Source: Periplaneta americana (lineage: Eukaryota > Arthropoda > Insecta > Blattodea > Blattidae). Taken from it: 64,000 nucleotides of DNA. Position numbers and translations under genes: made by a program. This document shows positions 42,594 through 53,310 of this stretch, in pieces. The stretch is taken from positions 70,892,708 to 70,956,707 of the forward strand of contig NC_091120.1 of the NCBI RefSeq assembly GCF_040183065.1. Direction: 5' to 3'. Each line of letters begins with the position of its first letter. Positions within the stretch are counted from its first letter, which is position 1. A model generated the notes under the pieces. It worked only from the letters and a program-made list of their open reading frames with translations. It was not told the DNA's origin and searched no databases.

Positions 42594-43796
42594 TACTGTT
42601 TGTTTGTTATTATTATGTACAATCATTTAAAATGGAATAATCATATTCATTATATTTGTAATAAATTACGTAAAACATTATATTACTTTGTTGTTCTAAG
42701 AAATATTTTGTCAATTAACTGTTTACGTGTAATTTATTTAGCATTATTTCAATCTATATTTCTGTATGGTATTATAGGTTGGGGTGGAACTTAAAAATCC
42801 AACTTATATCCGTTAATTTTACTGCAGAAAAAAGTATTAAAATTTTGTTTAAAAAAGCAGAAGGATTACTCAACTGAATTGTTCTTTAAACATTTCAAAG
42901 TTTTAAATTATGCACCAAATATGCCTGGGTTAAATCCCAAATCTCTCTGCAGTGCATATGAAAGGAAGGCATATGTCACTGTTGATAGTGATTCGTCCGT
43001 CGGATGGGGACGTTAAGCCTGGTGGCCCCATTGGTGTTATTCGACATGAGCAGCCTACGTGCCGGCACCGGGTTTCTCCTCCTCTCTTCCTCACCTTCAT
43101 CATCATCCTCACTCATTCCCTACACTACATTTACATGAACACTTAACATACGCTCAATCTAGTACACGAAACACCTGTTCACACAGATACACATCATGCA
43201 CAACGTGGCCCACCGAAGCGGTGTTCAATTTGAAAATGGGTCACAGTTCTGCCATCTATCCGAAGTATACGGAACCCGAATCAAGCAAGTGAAGTGAGTA
43301 GGCATTGGAAACACACACATATCAAAATTTTCAACATTAAACAAATTTATTATTTTATTTTATTAAAATATTTTCACAGAAATCTTAATGACTTTGAAAG
43401 GTATATACATGAATATAGAACTAAAAATACGAATTCTCTGCGTTTGTCCGAACCTAAATGTAAAACCAATGCAGCTTTTTATCGTAGCATGATTCAAGGT
43501 CCCAGATAATTAAACAAATTTTATTCTAATATTATTTTAACTACGAATCCTCTCCAAATTAATAAAAAAAAAATAAAAAAAACTTGTATTGGATTTATAG
43601 TTTGGGTTCAAACATATTGAACAATTTTTAATCTATATTCACTCTCAATTTTAATTTTATTTTCGTCTGTATTGGAATCCCCTCCTGAACACGAGTCTTA
43701 TTCACTCAGGAGTGGGCTATTTTATTTTACATTGTATTAACTTGTATTCATTTCAAACTTGGTAGCAATAAAATAAATAAATAAAATAATAAAACC
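42594..43796 (+). pseudogene. LINE 3' part, interrupted by a SINE-like insert
   Basis: HLKWNNHIHYICNKLRKTLY and SIFLYGIIGWGG are post-RT motifs; KKVLKFCLKKQKDYSTELFF continues after a stop. Coding resumes after the insert with RNLNDFERYIHEYRTKNTNS then LRLSEPKCKTNAAFY. The 3' UTR has a short hairpin around CTCCTGA...TCAGGAG (43681-43713) and ends in an A-rich AATA tail at 43768-43796. No RT core. Confidence 0.72.
42905..43320 (+). mobile_element. SINE-like insert inside the LINE
   Basis: GCCTGGGTTAAATCCCAAATC (degenerate B box), then GATTCGTCCGTCGGATGGGG and GACGTTAAGCCTGGTGGCCCC. It separates two parts of one LINE. Exact ends unresolved. Confidence 0.5.
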
Positions 43797-43985
43797 TATT
43801 TACAATAAATAATTGTATTTAAATTTCAAATATATTGGTTTTATTATAAGATTATTTCATTCACTACATCTTGATATGGACTGTGACACTTCAAAGCTAT
43901 GCTTCCCTTCCAAATGACGTCATTCTTGAGGTTGCAGTTGGTCACCTACCTGGGTAAAACTCTCAGCGTAAATAGTCCGATAATT
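43797..43985. other. No recognisable gene
   Basis: Short AT-rich spacer. Confidence 0.5.
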
Positions 43986-44173
43986 CTCCTTGTTCTTGCA
44001 TCCTCCTTGTATTTTCCTTCTTCTCCTTGTATTTTACTTGTACTCTGTGTATTCTCCTTGTTATCCTTGTCTTCCCCTTCTTAGTCTTATATTCTCCTTG
44101 CTCGTCTTATCTTTTCCTTGTTCTCCTTATATTTTCCTTGTACTCCTTCAATACTCCTAGTTCTTCTTGTTCC
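43986..44173 (+). repeat. Degenerate pyrimidine minisatellite
   Basis: TTCTCCTTGTATTTTCCTTG-like units of about 18-24 bp repeat roughly nine times. Nearly pure C/T on the plus strand with G at regular intervals. The frames at 43899-44212 are products of it. Confidence 0.8.
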
Positions 44174-45277
44174 GCACACTTTTCGTTAACAACTTCTTCT
44201 ACGGAAAGATAGGCTATGCAGCATAATAAAGCTATGCACCTGTCGACAGGTGATCGCACCTACGATATGCATCAGTAGCAGAGTAAAGCTATACGCTTGT
44301 CAACTTTTTCTGACGTTCTTCCCGGCAAATGATGGGTAATCATGTGTCGAATCCTCAGATTCATCTCTCCAAATACCAAATAATAGGTAACTTTTACAAG
44401 AGTGTAAGAGTATTTTCCGTCCGTTTCTTCAGAGATAAGAAAGAACTTCTCGTGAGATTACAAAAATTTTTGCATACTGAATGATAAAAGAAGACAGTCA
44501 ATGTGAAGGGAAGCGCAGTAGTAAATTGGCTCAAAGGTATAAACGCTTCAATCACAAATAGCCTCTCTAAACAAAACAAAGATTATGGCAATTTGCGCTC
44601 ATTACTACTCATAAATTAAATAGATCGGAAAGAATATACTGCTGTTGGGATGCGCAAGAGAATCTGATGACCAGAAAGGACACAACAATTAGTCATCCAC
44701 GAGAAGTGCTATGTGGATTCGGTACAGTGGTAGGCTTAGGGATAAGCCACACTTACGCATCAGAGCTACTGTAAGGATTTGCTCTAATTACGTCACCTCC
44801 TCGTAGATCAGGAAGTGACCGCTCTATGCCAATCCCAGGAGTATCCGTTTCTGTGCACGACCCGTCCAGCATTGCAGCCGCTGCGGGAACTCCACAGAAA
44901 CTCCACTTTCACGACATAACATTGTTCAGAGTCAGATCCTTATGTTATCGACTTCCGTTTTCTTTCAAAACGCGTTCTTGTGTTGTCTTTACTTTCTAAA
45001 TTAACATAGTATAACATATTATTAAGGCAGTGCAAGAAATCTAGTTGCAGATTTTCATGGTAATATATATTTTCTGTCATTTTCACGTAATTATTAAGAG
45101 GAAGTCTGTCTGTCTGTCTGTCTGTCTGGTGGTCTAATGCGTATATTCTATTCTAATAAAAATCAATTTATCTTCTGCAGTGTTTTCTTACTCATAACGC
45201 AGATTAATAAAAGCTCGTATTAGGACTCTTTTCTGACACTACAGAAACACGTGGCAGGGCTCTCGTAATTTTGCGTC
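44174..45277. other. No recognisable gene
   Basis: Contains a (GTCT)n run at 45103-45128. Nothing else supported. Confidence 0.45.
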
Positions 45278-45292
45278 AGTAAGGCGCTGACT

Positions 45293-45902
45293 TGGACATG
45301 GAAATATAAAAATTGGAAATATTTCTTTTGAAGAGGTGGAAAAATTCAAATACCTAGGAGCAACAGTAAACACAGAATAAATATGGGAAATGCCTATTAT
45401 TATTTGGTTCAGAAGCTTTTATCATCCAATCTGCTGTCAAAAAATCTGAAAGTTAGAATTTATAAAACAGTTATATTACCGGTTGTTCTTTATGGTTGTG
45501 AAACTTGGACTCTCACATTGAGAGAGGAACATAGGTTAAGGGTGTTTGAGAATAAGGTTCTTACGAAAATATTTGGGGCTAAGAGGGATGAAGTTACAAC
45601 ACAGAACTGCACGCATTGTATTCTTCACCTGACATAATTAGGAACATTAAATCCAGACGTTTGAGATGGGCAGGGCATGTAGCACATATGGGCGAATCCA
45701 GAAATGCATATAGAGTGTTAGTTGGGAGGCCGGAGGGAAAAAGACTTTTAGGGAGGCCGAGACGTAGATGGGAGAGTAATATTAAAATGGATTTGAGGGA
45801 GGTGGGATATGATGATAGTGATTGGATTAATTTTGCTCAGGATAGGGACCAATGGCGGGCTTATGTGAGGGCGGCAATTAACCTTCGGATTCCTTAAAAG
45901 CC

Positions 45903-45942
<40 letters not shown>
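45293..45942 (+). mobile_element. LINE (GTAA-tailed family), 5' truncated, with 15 bp target duplication
   Basis: FEEVEKFKYLGATVNTE, then frame 45383-45637 (VRIYKTVILPVVLYGCETWT, LREEHRLRVFENKVL) and 45616-45897 (GHVAHMGESRNAYRVLVGRP, DLREVGYDDSDWINFAQDRD), ending TTCCTTAAAAG and a (GTAA)n tail. AGTAAGGCGCTGACT flanks it at 45278-45292 and 45943-45957. The frames are separated by one frameshift and an early stop. It serves as the reference copy for the fragments at 4091, 22646, 31761 and 38217. Confidence 0.92.
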
Positions 45943-45948
<6 letters not shown>

Positions 45949-45957
45949 GCGCTGACT

Positions 45958-46545
45958 GTCTACCTAAAATGGTACAGGACATGATATGACATAATATCTA
46001 CACACATAAACACTGAAATTCTAATCCAAGATCATCGTTTCCAAGCAGCGTTCAAGCTACATGGTTTAACAATTCTGTATGTATATATCGTGGTCAATAT
46101 AAAAGAATGCAAGGTGGGACAACCCACGTGAAGCACATGGATTTATTGTGCCGTCTTCAGAATTCAATTTTCACGTTGGCATGAAATGGACGGTAATTGT
46201 TTTATGAAGGCCACTCATACAGGAATGGAGTGCTTTTGTGTGTCATAAATCTAGGGAAGCCTGCCAAGGTATTTTATTATCCTTAAAACTCCATCGACCT
46301 CGGCTAGATTTGAAACTGCAAGCCTCAGGTCAATGGCAGCTATGGTAACTAGACGCTCAACTACCGTATATAATGGTCAATAGGGATAGGTACTCTTAAC
46401 CATAGAGAAATATATTAGAAGACCAATATTGCGATCGAAAGGTTATTAAAATTTTTATAAGAGAATGTTATTTTCACTGGTCCCAAAATTCGAAACTATA
46501 TTTCATGTTACCCAGTCCGATCGGTATTAGAGGTATCTATCATAA

Positions 46546-46576
<31 letters not shown>

Positions 46577-46688
46577 TGTAGGCCTACTAGTAGTTGCAGT
46601 ATCAGTAGTGGTAGTATTTGTATTAGTATTAGGCCTAGTATTTTTCATATTACTCCTCAAAGTAGCGCGTAATGATTTATCAACAGTA
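45958..46688. other. No recognisable gene
   Basis: (TTA)n at 46546-46577, otherwise nothing. Confidence 0.45.
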
Positions 46689-46689
46689 A

Positions 46690-46740
46690 TCTCACTAGAG
46701 GTCTTGATTTATCTAGAGAAAATCAAAACTCGAGTGGGAT
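46690..46740. repeat. 51 bp hairpin
   Basis: TCTCACTAGAGGTCTTGATTT pairs with AAATCAAAACTCGAGTGGGA around a short loop. It borders the element at 46741. Confidence 0.6.
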
Positions 46741-47762
46741 TTAATTGACTATTACACGATTAGAAGAAAGTATATAAAGATTAGAAGTAACGAAGTATCC
46801 AATAGAATAAAATATTAATTTACTTACGAAAATACAAAACTGTCTTCAAATTTGTACCATCTCAACATTATAAATATTACGCTAGTAGATGGCAGTAGTG
46901 TGTTTTCTTATCAGTTGTGCCAACTATGGAATCTTCATTGAACTCTGTGGACGGTTACTGGTGAAGAAGGCTTTGTTGATTCAGTTTCATTTTTATTAAA
47001 ACAGTTGCATTCCACTTCAATTATCCCGATCCCAGTAATCAACGTCACTTGACAGATGATTTTCAATAAATCTTAGTATTAAACAATCTCTGATACGTGA
47101 CTATTCATAATATCATATAGCAGAAGCTATAACATAACCTAAATAATATGAACGAGTGTTAGAAAAGTTTTAATTAGGGATATGAAATAAAGAAGAAACA
47201 TTTTAATTAACGATGATGAAATGAAAAATAAACATGAATAATTTTAAAAGAAACAATTATTGAAAATACACTTTTCAAATTTGAATGTTTTAGTGGTTGG
47301 TGGTTCAGTTGATGTTATATTGGACGTGTGCGTAAAAGACGTAAACTCGTTGATGTACATGGTGTATCCCTCAACTTATTCAGGATTTCCGAATGGTGCT
47401 CTTCATTTATTTGTAAATAGGGTTTCAGGGAAGATGCATAGCTATGACCAGTGATCTTTATTCATTCTTTTTCTTGAATGCCAATGCGAGTCTTATTTGA
47501 AAGTGCTGTGCATCGACTGGAGTGGTTTGTAATTTTCTGTTTTTTGACGTCCAGACCAGTGCAGTTTGAAATGTTGGCAAACAAAGAAACGAATGCTAGG
47601 GTAGTGATAAAAATAAATGCTAGGGACGCGATAAAATTAAACAAATGTTAGGGAAGCGATAAAATTGTGCTATAAGCAGCCATGATTGGTTGAAAGACGT
47701 CCTTTTGTACCGTTTTATTGGTCAAAAGTAGTGTGACGTAGTAAAAGTGTAATAGTCAATTT
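46741..47762. mobile_element. Possible inverted-repeat element
   Basis: Left TTAATTGACTATTACAC pairs with right GTGTAATAGTCAATTTAA. No transposase inside, and no duplication resolved. Short arms make this tentative. Confidence 0.45.
47591..47670 (+). repeat. 27 bp tandem repeat, 3 units
   Basis: Units of the form AAATGCTAGGGA.GCGATAAAAT. Confidence 0.75.
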
Positions 47763-47817
47763 AAATTACATTTTTAACCGCAATATGCGTACCCGATATG
47801 TTTTTTCGATTAAAGTA

Positions 47818-48059
47818 ATTGAAGGGATTAGAACCATAGTGGGCCAAGCGCCATTTACTAAAACCGTAGAAAATAGGGGTTAAAATGAAGTTATTACCAT
47901 AATTCGATGGAAACATATAGTAAGTAATATAAAGTGTACACATTAAACTAAATGATATGTCAATCTTTGTTAAACTATAGCATTCACGTAACTTCAACCC
48001 TTGTTTTCTCCGTTTTTAATAAATGGCGCTTGACCCACTATGGCTCTGAACCCTTCAAT
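47818..48059. mobile_element. TA-flanked MITE (242 bp)
   Basis: ATTGAAGGGATTAGAACCAT pairs with the right end ATGGCTCTGAACCCTTCAAT. Arms extend about 60 bp through AGTGGGCCAAGCGCCATTTA. TA lies outside both ends, consistent with Tc1/mariner-type mobilisation. Confidence 0.85.
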
Positions 48060-48307
48060 TATGAATATGAATAAAATGGTTTAAAAAGATGACATGAGAC
48101 CGTAACGGACCAACAGGCTTAATGTAAGGAAGGAAGATGACAATGATAAAATGATTGAACATGAAACTGAAAACCATTAATTAACAACACATCGCGTCTC
48201 TTAACTTATCTATTCATAACGACTTGTATGTTTGTTAGATTCACAAGTAACAGGATCCAGGGTTCTATTTTCAACTTTTTTGAAATGTTTACATTATTTT
48301 AATCTCC

Positions 48308-48381
<74 letters not shown>
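48308..48381. repeat. (AAT)n microsatellite
   Basis: About 25 units. Confidence 0.95.
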
Positions 48382-48383
<2 letters not shown>

Positions 48384-48575
48384 TTGACAACAATAATAAT
48401 AATCAGCATAACAATAATAACAGTAACATTCTTCATCACAATCATCATCATTTGTTTTAATTTATTTCGGGCTTATTAAAAAAATATAGTTCCCACGAAT
48501 CAGATGATGGACGATAGACCCAACGATATTACTCATTCATGACAAATCGGTTATTTCATAACACTACAAGGCGTG

Positions 48576-48715
48576 GCTTACATAATGTAGTCGACCGGGC
48601 GGCGCGCGACTTGCACGAAGGCCATGCAACACGCGGCAAACCATCTCTCGCATTCTCTGCAGTCCAGTTAGTCTCTCTGTAGGAGTGGTTGTGTTGACGT
48701 TTAGATTGCATGTTA
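48576..48715 (+). repeat. Arm 1 of a 4.5 kb-spaced inverted repeat
   Basis: GCTTACATAATGTAG, TCGACCGGGCGGCGCGCGAC, GCACGAAGGCCATGCAACA and CTCTCTGTAGGAGTGGTTGT recur in reverse complement at 52755-53119. Unusually GC-rich for the window. Confidence 0.8.
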
Positions 48716-48886
48716 TTCTTCTGAATGTGTTAGTAAAGTGTTTAGATTTAGGAGTTTTTGTGTTGACGTCAGATTCCGTGTTATTCTTCTGATTGTGTTA
48801 ATAATGTGTTTAGATATAAACGTTTTAGTGTTGACGTTAGATTCCATGTTATTTTTCTGATTGTGTTAGTAAAATGTTTAGATTAG
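48691..48886 (+). repeat. 69 bp tandem repeat, 2.8 units
   Basis: GTGTTGACGT..AGATT opens units at 48691, 48760 and 48828. Each contains ATGTTATTCTTCTGA.TGTGTTA. It starts inside arm 1 and continues beyond it. Confidence 0.85.
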
Positions 48887-49196
48887 CTTGCTCAGATCGC
48901 ACCACAGAAATGTACAGTTACCCTTAAAAAGAATGAGACGATTCTTGGTCGTCGGAAGTTAAAGTTCTACAGCGCGGTTCACTCGATATCGACGTAACGA
49001 TACATAACATGACAAATAGTACAAGAATTGTTACAAGGACCACAACAAGGACAAGGACCAGAATAAGGATCACGAATAACACTGCATTTAAGGCCAGGAT
49101 TTCACAACATAGCTCGAGTCCCAAAATATCATTGCTTCACTGTACCGAATGGCAAATGCCTGCTAAGGGATCTACATTCTGGACTGCTGCTATCAC

Positions 49197-49285
49197 TGTC
49201 TTGTCTCGGTAGCTCATATAGTAGCGTGCCGGTTCCACTGTATAACCGAAACGTCTCGTGTTCGATCCCAGGTAAAACTTTTTTT
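49197..49285 (+). ncRNA. tRNA-like module with T-run
   Basis: GGTAGCTCATATAGTAGCG (A-box/D-arm-like), a CGGTT...AACCG anticodon-stem-like pair, B box GTGTTCGATCCC, then a run of nine T about 20 bases later. The acceptor stem is not convincing, so it is a tRNA-derived repeat and not a functional tRNA. Confidence 0.5.
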
Positions 49286-49449
49286 TTATTGAGGTGTAAT
49301 TAATTTGTTCAGAGTTCCTCGACTGTCTAATTTGTCGAAAAATATGGAATAATTTATGCCCAATTTCTGGGTCTTACAAGTGGGCTGAACCTCGTCAAAA
49401 AAAAAATAAATAAATAAAAATCATAAGAAACAAAAAGAGACCTGTTAAC

Positions 49450-50441
49450 TTAAAATCTTGTCCACATGCCATCAACTTCTATTACAGCTCTAAGTCTTTC
49501 CGGCATGGATGTCACGAGATTGTGGAATAAGTTCTGATCCCCGGCGAGATCTTCCCAGGTGTCAACAACTTGATCCCACAATTCGTCTCGATTTCGAGGG
49601 CGTCGGTGGGCATAGGTGGCTATCCTTCTCTTTTTCAATTCCGCCCATAAATTTTCGATGACATTCAAATCAGGTGACTTCGGAGGCCAATTAATGATTT
49701 CGATCTCGGGTCTCCTTTGAAACCATCTTTGAATGCTTGCAGCATAGTGCACGGGATGGTTATCCTGCTGGAACAGCAATGTTCCGCATTAAACCGGTCA
49801 TCGATACGTTCTATAACGCCAGGTCCATCGTAAGACATCCACCCCCAACACGATATGCTAAAGCGCCCCGATCTTTCACGTAGGTGCACATAGCGCTGAT
49901 TATGTCGGAGACCATCCTCACGATAGACACGGACAGGACCTTCGTAATCACTCGAGTTGGTTGTTTCGTCGGAGAAAATTATATTTCTCCAATCGAAATC
50001 CACTCGATTGGTAGCGAAGGCAAGACGGTCGACAGCTTTTGCTTCCCCCAATATTTCCATTTGCACAGCGCTCCGGCTCCTAATACCGCGGTTCCTCAAC
50101 CTGCTGATCACAGTCTGTGAAGAGCCGGGAAAGTTAGATGCTGCTCTTATTTCGTTAGCAGTCAGAAAGGGGTCCTGTCGAACTGTCTCGAATAAAAGAG
50201 CATCCTCTTCCAATGAAGAAATCCGCGGACGCCCAGGAATAGGGCGATTTTCGACCTCCCCAAAATTTTGGTAACGATGAACCCACCTCGCGGCTGTACT
50301 TCCAGGAACCCCGACCAAACGGCCAGCAGATCTAGCCCCATATCCAGCCTCAACTAGAGCTATAACTCGCTGTCTCATGTCACGTCGGTTCGCCATTACG
50401 ATGAGAAATGAGAGATGACGATAATACTTTAGTGTAGACAA
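49450..50441 (-). pseudogene. Tc1-like transposase, frameshifted and internally deleted
   Basis: The likely start is the Met at 50396 (MANRRDMRQRV). Helix-turn-helix (ARSAGRLVGVPGSTAARWVHR) is followed by the GRPR linker at residues 70-73 of the long frame, then VDFDWRNIIFSDET (first catalytic Asp) and CWGWMSYDGPG. Homology breaks after DDRFNAE near 49784. The second frame resumes at LLFQQDNHPVHYAA (second Asp) and SPDLNVIENLWAELKKR (third, Glu). The usual 20-25 residues between these blocks are absent, which indicates a small deletion plus frameshift. Family members act as nuclear DNA-cutting transposases; this copy should be dead. Terminal inverted repeats were not found. Confidence 0.88.
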
Positions 50442-50647
50442 TGACTATTTAACATGATATAGAATTACTGAAATAAGAGGCATCTTGCATAGTAAGAGTT
50501 AATAAATCAACCCTAAATTAAATATCTAAATAACAGGATATAACAGGAAGTCCAAGTGTTGTGAAACTAATCAAATTAAATCTAATTACATTAAATAAAG
50601 AAACCCCAAGTTATGACACCACATTGCTACAGCTATATTGTAGGTTA

Positions 50648-50740
50648 TTAACATAGGCATTGAATAGGTCCGTGGTTGTGCGTTGGACGACAAAACCAAA
50701 CATCGAAAGTTCGAATTTTGCCGAGGAATGTAACTTCTTG
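50648..50740 (+). ncRNA. tRNA-like module
   Basis: GTGGTTGTGCGTTGG, an anticodon-loop-like GACGACAAAACC and a B-box-like AAGTTCGAATTTTGCCG, then CTTTTT. Degenerate and without acceptor pairing. Confidence 0.4.
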
Positions 50741-50939
50741 CTTTTTATAATGTAAATCAGACTTATAACTACAATCATTCATATTTCTTACATTATTTAT
50801 TAATATTTATAGCCAACATTGAATTTGTAAAGAAAAGACTTTAGAAATCTCATATGGAATTTGTGATCTGTAGTGACATAAACATAGATTATCTCTCGGA
50901 ACTTTTCCGTAAAAGTAAATTAAATTCACTCCTTGAAAC

Positions 50940-51660
50940 TGGAAACCTTAGTCGTAGGGTCATTTTCCCATAGCATACAAGCTAAAGTAACACAGCCATT
51001 GATAAATGTTTTGTACACAGAATTAGACTGAATTCCTATTCGACAGAACCTATAATCAATGGCTTGTCTGACCATGATAAACAAATCCTAAGTGTTTCCA
51101 ATGTCACTGAACAATTTCAAAATATTAATTAAAAAACTAAGAAAGGATCGTATTTGTTGTATCTAGTGATTGTTTACATTTATGTCTACAAAATGAATCT
51201 TGGAAAAACATATATGATACTGTTACTACTGATATTAAGAGTAAATATATTGAATTTTTCACTTAATTTCATAATCACTTCAATGGATGTTCTCCACTCA
51301 ATGTTGTGAAAAAATTCAAAAGTTAAAACATGTAGATAACGCAGAGACTTCAAAATCTCATGTATTAAAGAGAAGAATCTATATGTAATGAGTTTCAATG
51401 TAATGATCCTCATGTTCTTAAATACTGCAAGAAGTACAGTGTAATTTAACAAAAATTATGAAATAGGGAAATAGAATATATTTGAGTAAAAAAGTACAAA
51501 ATTCAGATAATGCAATTAAACCTATTCGGAATATTATTAAATTTAAACTTGTAGATATCCTAAGAAAGAAAATATTTTTTCATTAAAACCAATGATTATA
51601 AAGTAGAGGATCCCAAATCTATTGCAAATTCTTTTAACGTATTATAGTATATAGTACAGA
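50940..51660 (+). pseudogene. LINE endonuclease-to-RT linker relic
   Basis: Across frames: PIINGLSDHDKQIL (end of an apurinic-type endonuclease, SDHD), ESWKNIYDTVTTDIKSKYIE, a CKKYSV region and VEDPKSIANSFN (just before RT). Order and spacing fit a non-LTR retrotransposon. Many stops. Confidence 0.65.
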
Positions 51661-52239
51661 AATATTATTGACAACTTAAACATTCAAGATTTTGCAAAAG
51701 ATACTGCAATTGGTTACTTAACAGATGTATTTAATAATTATTATTAATATATAAATTAGTCAATAACTGCAACAGTGCTTTTTCATTCAATCATAACATG
51801 AATAAAATTGAATGCAAACACGTAGATAAAATAGTTAAAATTAACTGCAGGGGTGAGAATGAAATAATCCAAAGCCATACTTATAACAAAAATTGTTTTG
51901 TGCGAGTGCATTTCTTACACATATGGGAAAGCTATTAATAAATTATTGTAATAATTACTCAACAAATGACATAGTCTAAGGACTCTAAACCTTTGTAAAA
52001 GTTTGTCTATTATTATACATTTTTTTAATTTCATTTTAATTGTTAGTTTTTAATATATATGCATTTACATTGTATATATGTGTGTATAAATGCATTCATT
52101 AGATTAACGTTTATAATATTATAACTTGTAATTTTGTATTGTTTGCGATCATTAACACTTAATCTCAGGACTTTGTAAAACTCTATTTCAACGTGACTTA
52201 GCTATTTCAACGTTATTTAGACAAAAAAAAATTGTTGTG
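51661..52239. other. No recognisable gene
   Basis: AT-rich, possibly further LINE decay. Nothing supportable. Confidence 0.4.
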
Positions 52240-52330
52240 TAGACTAAGAATCGAACTCGCACTCTTCTACACAACACGCAGAAGTCTTACTGTCTGAGCT
52301 ATGGAAACGACATGAAAGCTTTGCTTTCTG
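52240..52330 (-). ncRNA. tRNA-like module with T-run
   Basis: Minus strand: CCATAGCTCAGACAGTAAGAC (A box), GCGAGTTCGATTCTTAGTC (B box), then TTTTTTTTT. Same layout as the module at 49197. Similar head regions seed SINEs, but no body is recognised here. Confidence 0.5.
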
Positions 52331-52754
52331 TGCGGAGTGTCGATCTAGTCATGAATGTCCATTGTCGATTTAACTACACGATTTATGTATATATTTATCT
52401 TTTATTTACGTAATATTATAATATTTTTTGCAGTTTTTTAATTGAATTTCGGAACGATGCTAGTAACAAACCAAATAGCCTGAATTTAAGTAACTCAATA
52501 TTCGTTATCTTGTGTATCGGTGCTCTGGTCTCCGATCATGCGCAGTGTCTTACATCTGAGACTTAGGAATATTCAATCGTCTCATCCTTTTCCAGGGAAA
52601 CTGTACATTAGAAAAAAGGATTTTCATTTCATGGTAGAGACTTATCTGATTGCGAAAAAGTAAAAAGACGATTTGCAAGAAAATGTCTAATGTTACCGTT
52701 CCACATAGGAACAGAAACAAAAGGCCGCTCCTAAAATAAAAATCTAAATCTATC

Positions 52755-53119
52755 GACAATACAACCACTCCTACAGAGAGAATGAACTGGACTGCCGTGC
52801 TTGCGGTAGTCGATTTGCCACTTGTTGCATGGCCTTCGTGCCGGTCGTCGACCTGGTTGGCGAGTTGGTATAGCGCTGGCCTTCTATGCCCGAGGTTGCG
52901 GGTTCGATCCCGGGCCAGGTCGATGGCATTTAAGTGTGCTTAAATGCGACAGGCTCATGTCAGTAGATTTACTGGCATGTAAAAGAACTCCTGCGGGACA
53001 AAATTCCGGCACATCCGGCGACGCTGATATAATCTCTGCATTTGCGAGCGTCGTTAAATAAAACATAACATAACATCGTGCCGGTCGCGCGCCGCCCGGT
53101 CGACCTACATTATGTAAGC
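52755..53119 (-). repeat. Arm 2 of a 4.5 kb-spaced inverted repeat, split by SINE C
   Basis: Reverse complement of arm 1 (ACCACTCCTACAGAGAG, CATGGCCTTCGTGCCGGTCG, CGCGCCGCCCGGTCGA, CTACATTATGTAAGC). SINE C inserted in its middle and a hAT-type MITE inserted at its outer edge. Confidence 0.8.
52848..53075 (+). mobile_element. SINE family C with 12 bp duplication
   Basis: TCGACCTGGTTGGCGAGTTGG head, B box GGTTCGATCCC, body TCATGTCAGTAGATTTACTGG, tail GTCGTTAAATAAAACATAACAT. TCGTGCCGGTCG at 52836-52847 and 53076-53087 is a perfect 12 bp target duplication. Confidence 0.93.
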
Positions 53120-53302
53120 CTGTGGTCGTCAGCACTCGCTGAAATGGGCAAAGGGTAAGCAGAGCCGTCCCGTGTGCCCCGTCGTGCCAGCAGAAAGAGG
53201 TAGAGTGCATACCCGCTAGTAGCTACGAATGCACCATAGTGCAGTGTGTTCTCTGCGGGTAAGAGACGCTAGCCCCAGGGTGCTCTGTGCTGATGACCGC
53301 TA
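53120..53302. mobile_element. hAT-type MITE, copy 2, perfect 8 bp duplication
   Basis: Ends CTGTGGTCGTCAGCAC and GTGCTGATGACCGCTA. ATGTAAGC at 53112-53119 and 53303-53310 is an exact 8 bp duplication. It shares ACCCGCTAG.AGCTACG and GCTAGCCCCAG.GTGCTCTG with 12068-12251. Confidence 0.93.
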
Positions 53303-53310
53303 ATGTAAGC

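Noticed and set aside
49197-49285. Functional tRNA gene
   Set aside because: B-box and D-arm-like parts exist, but acceptor and T stems do not pair well enough.
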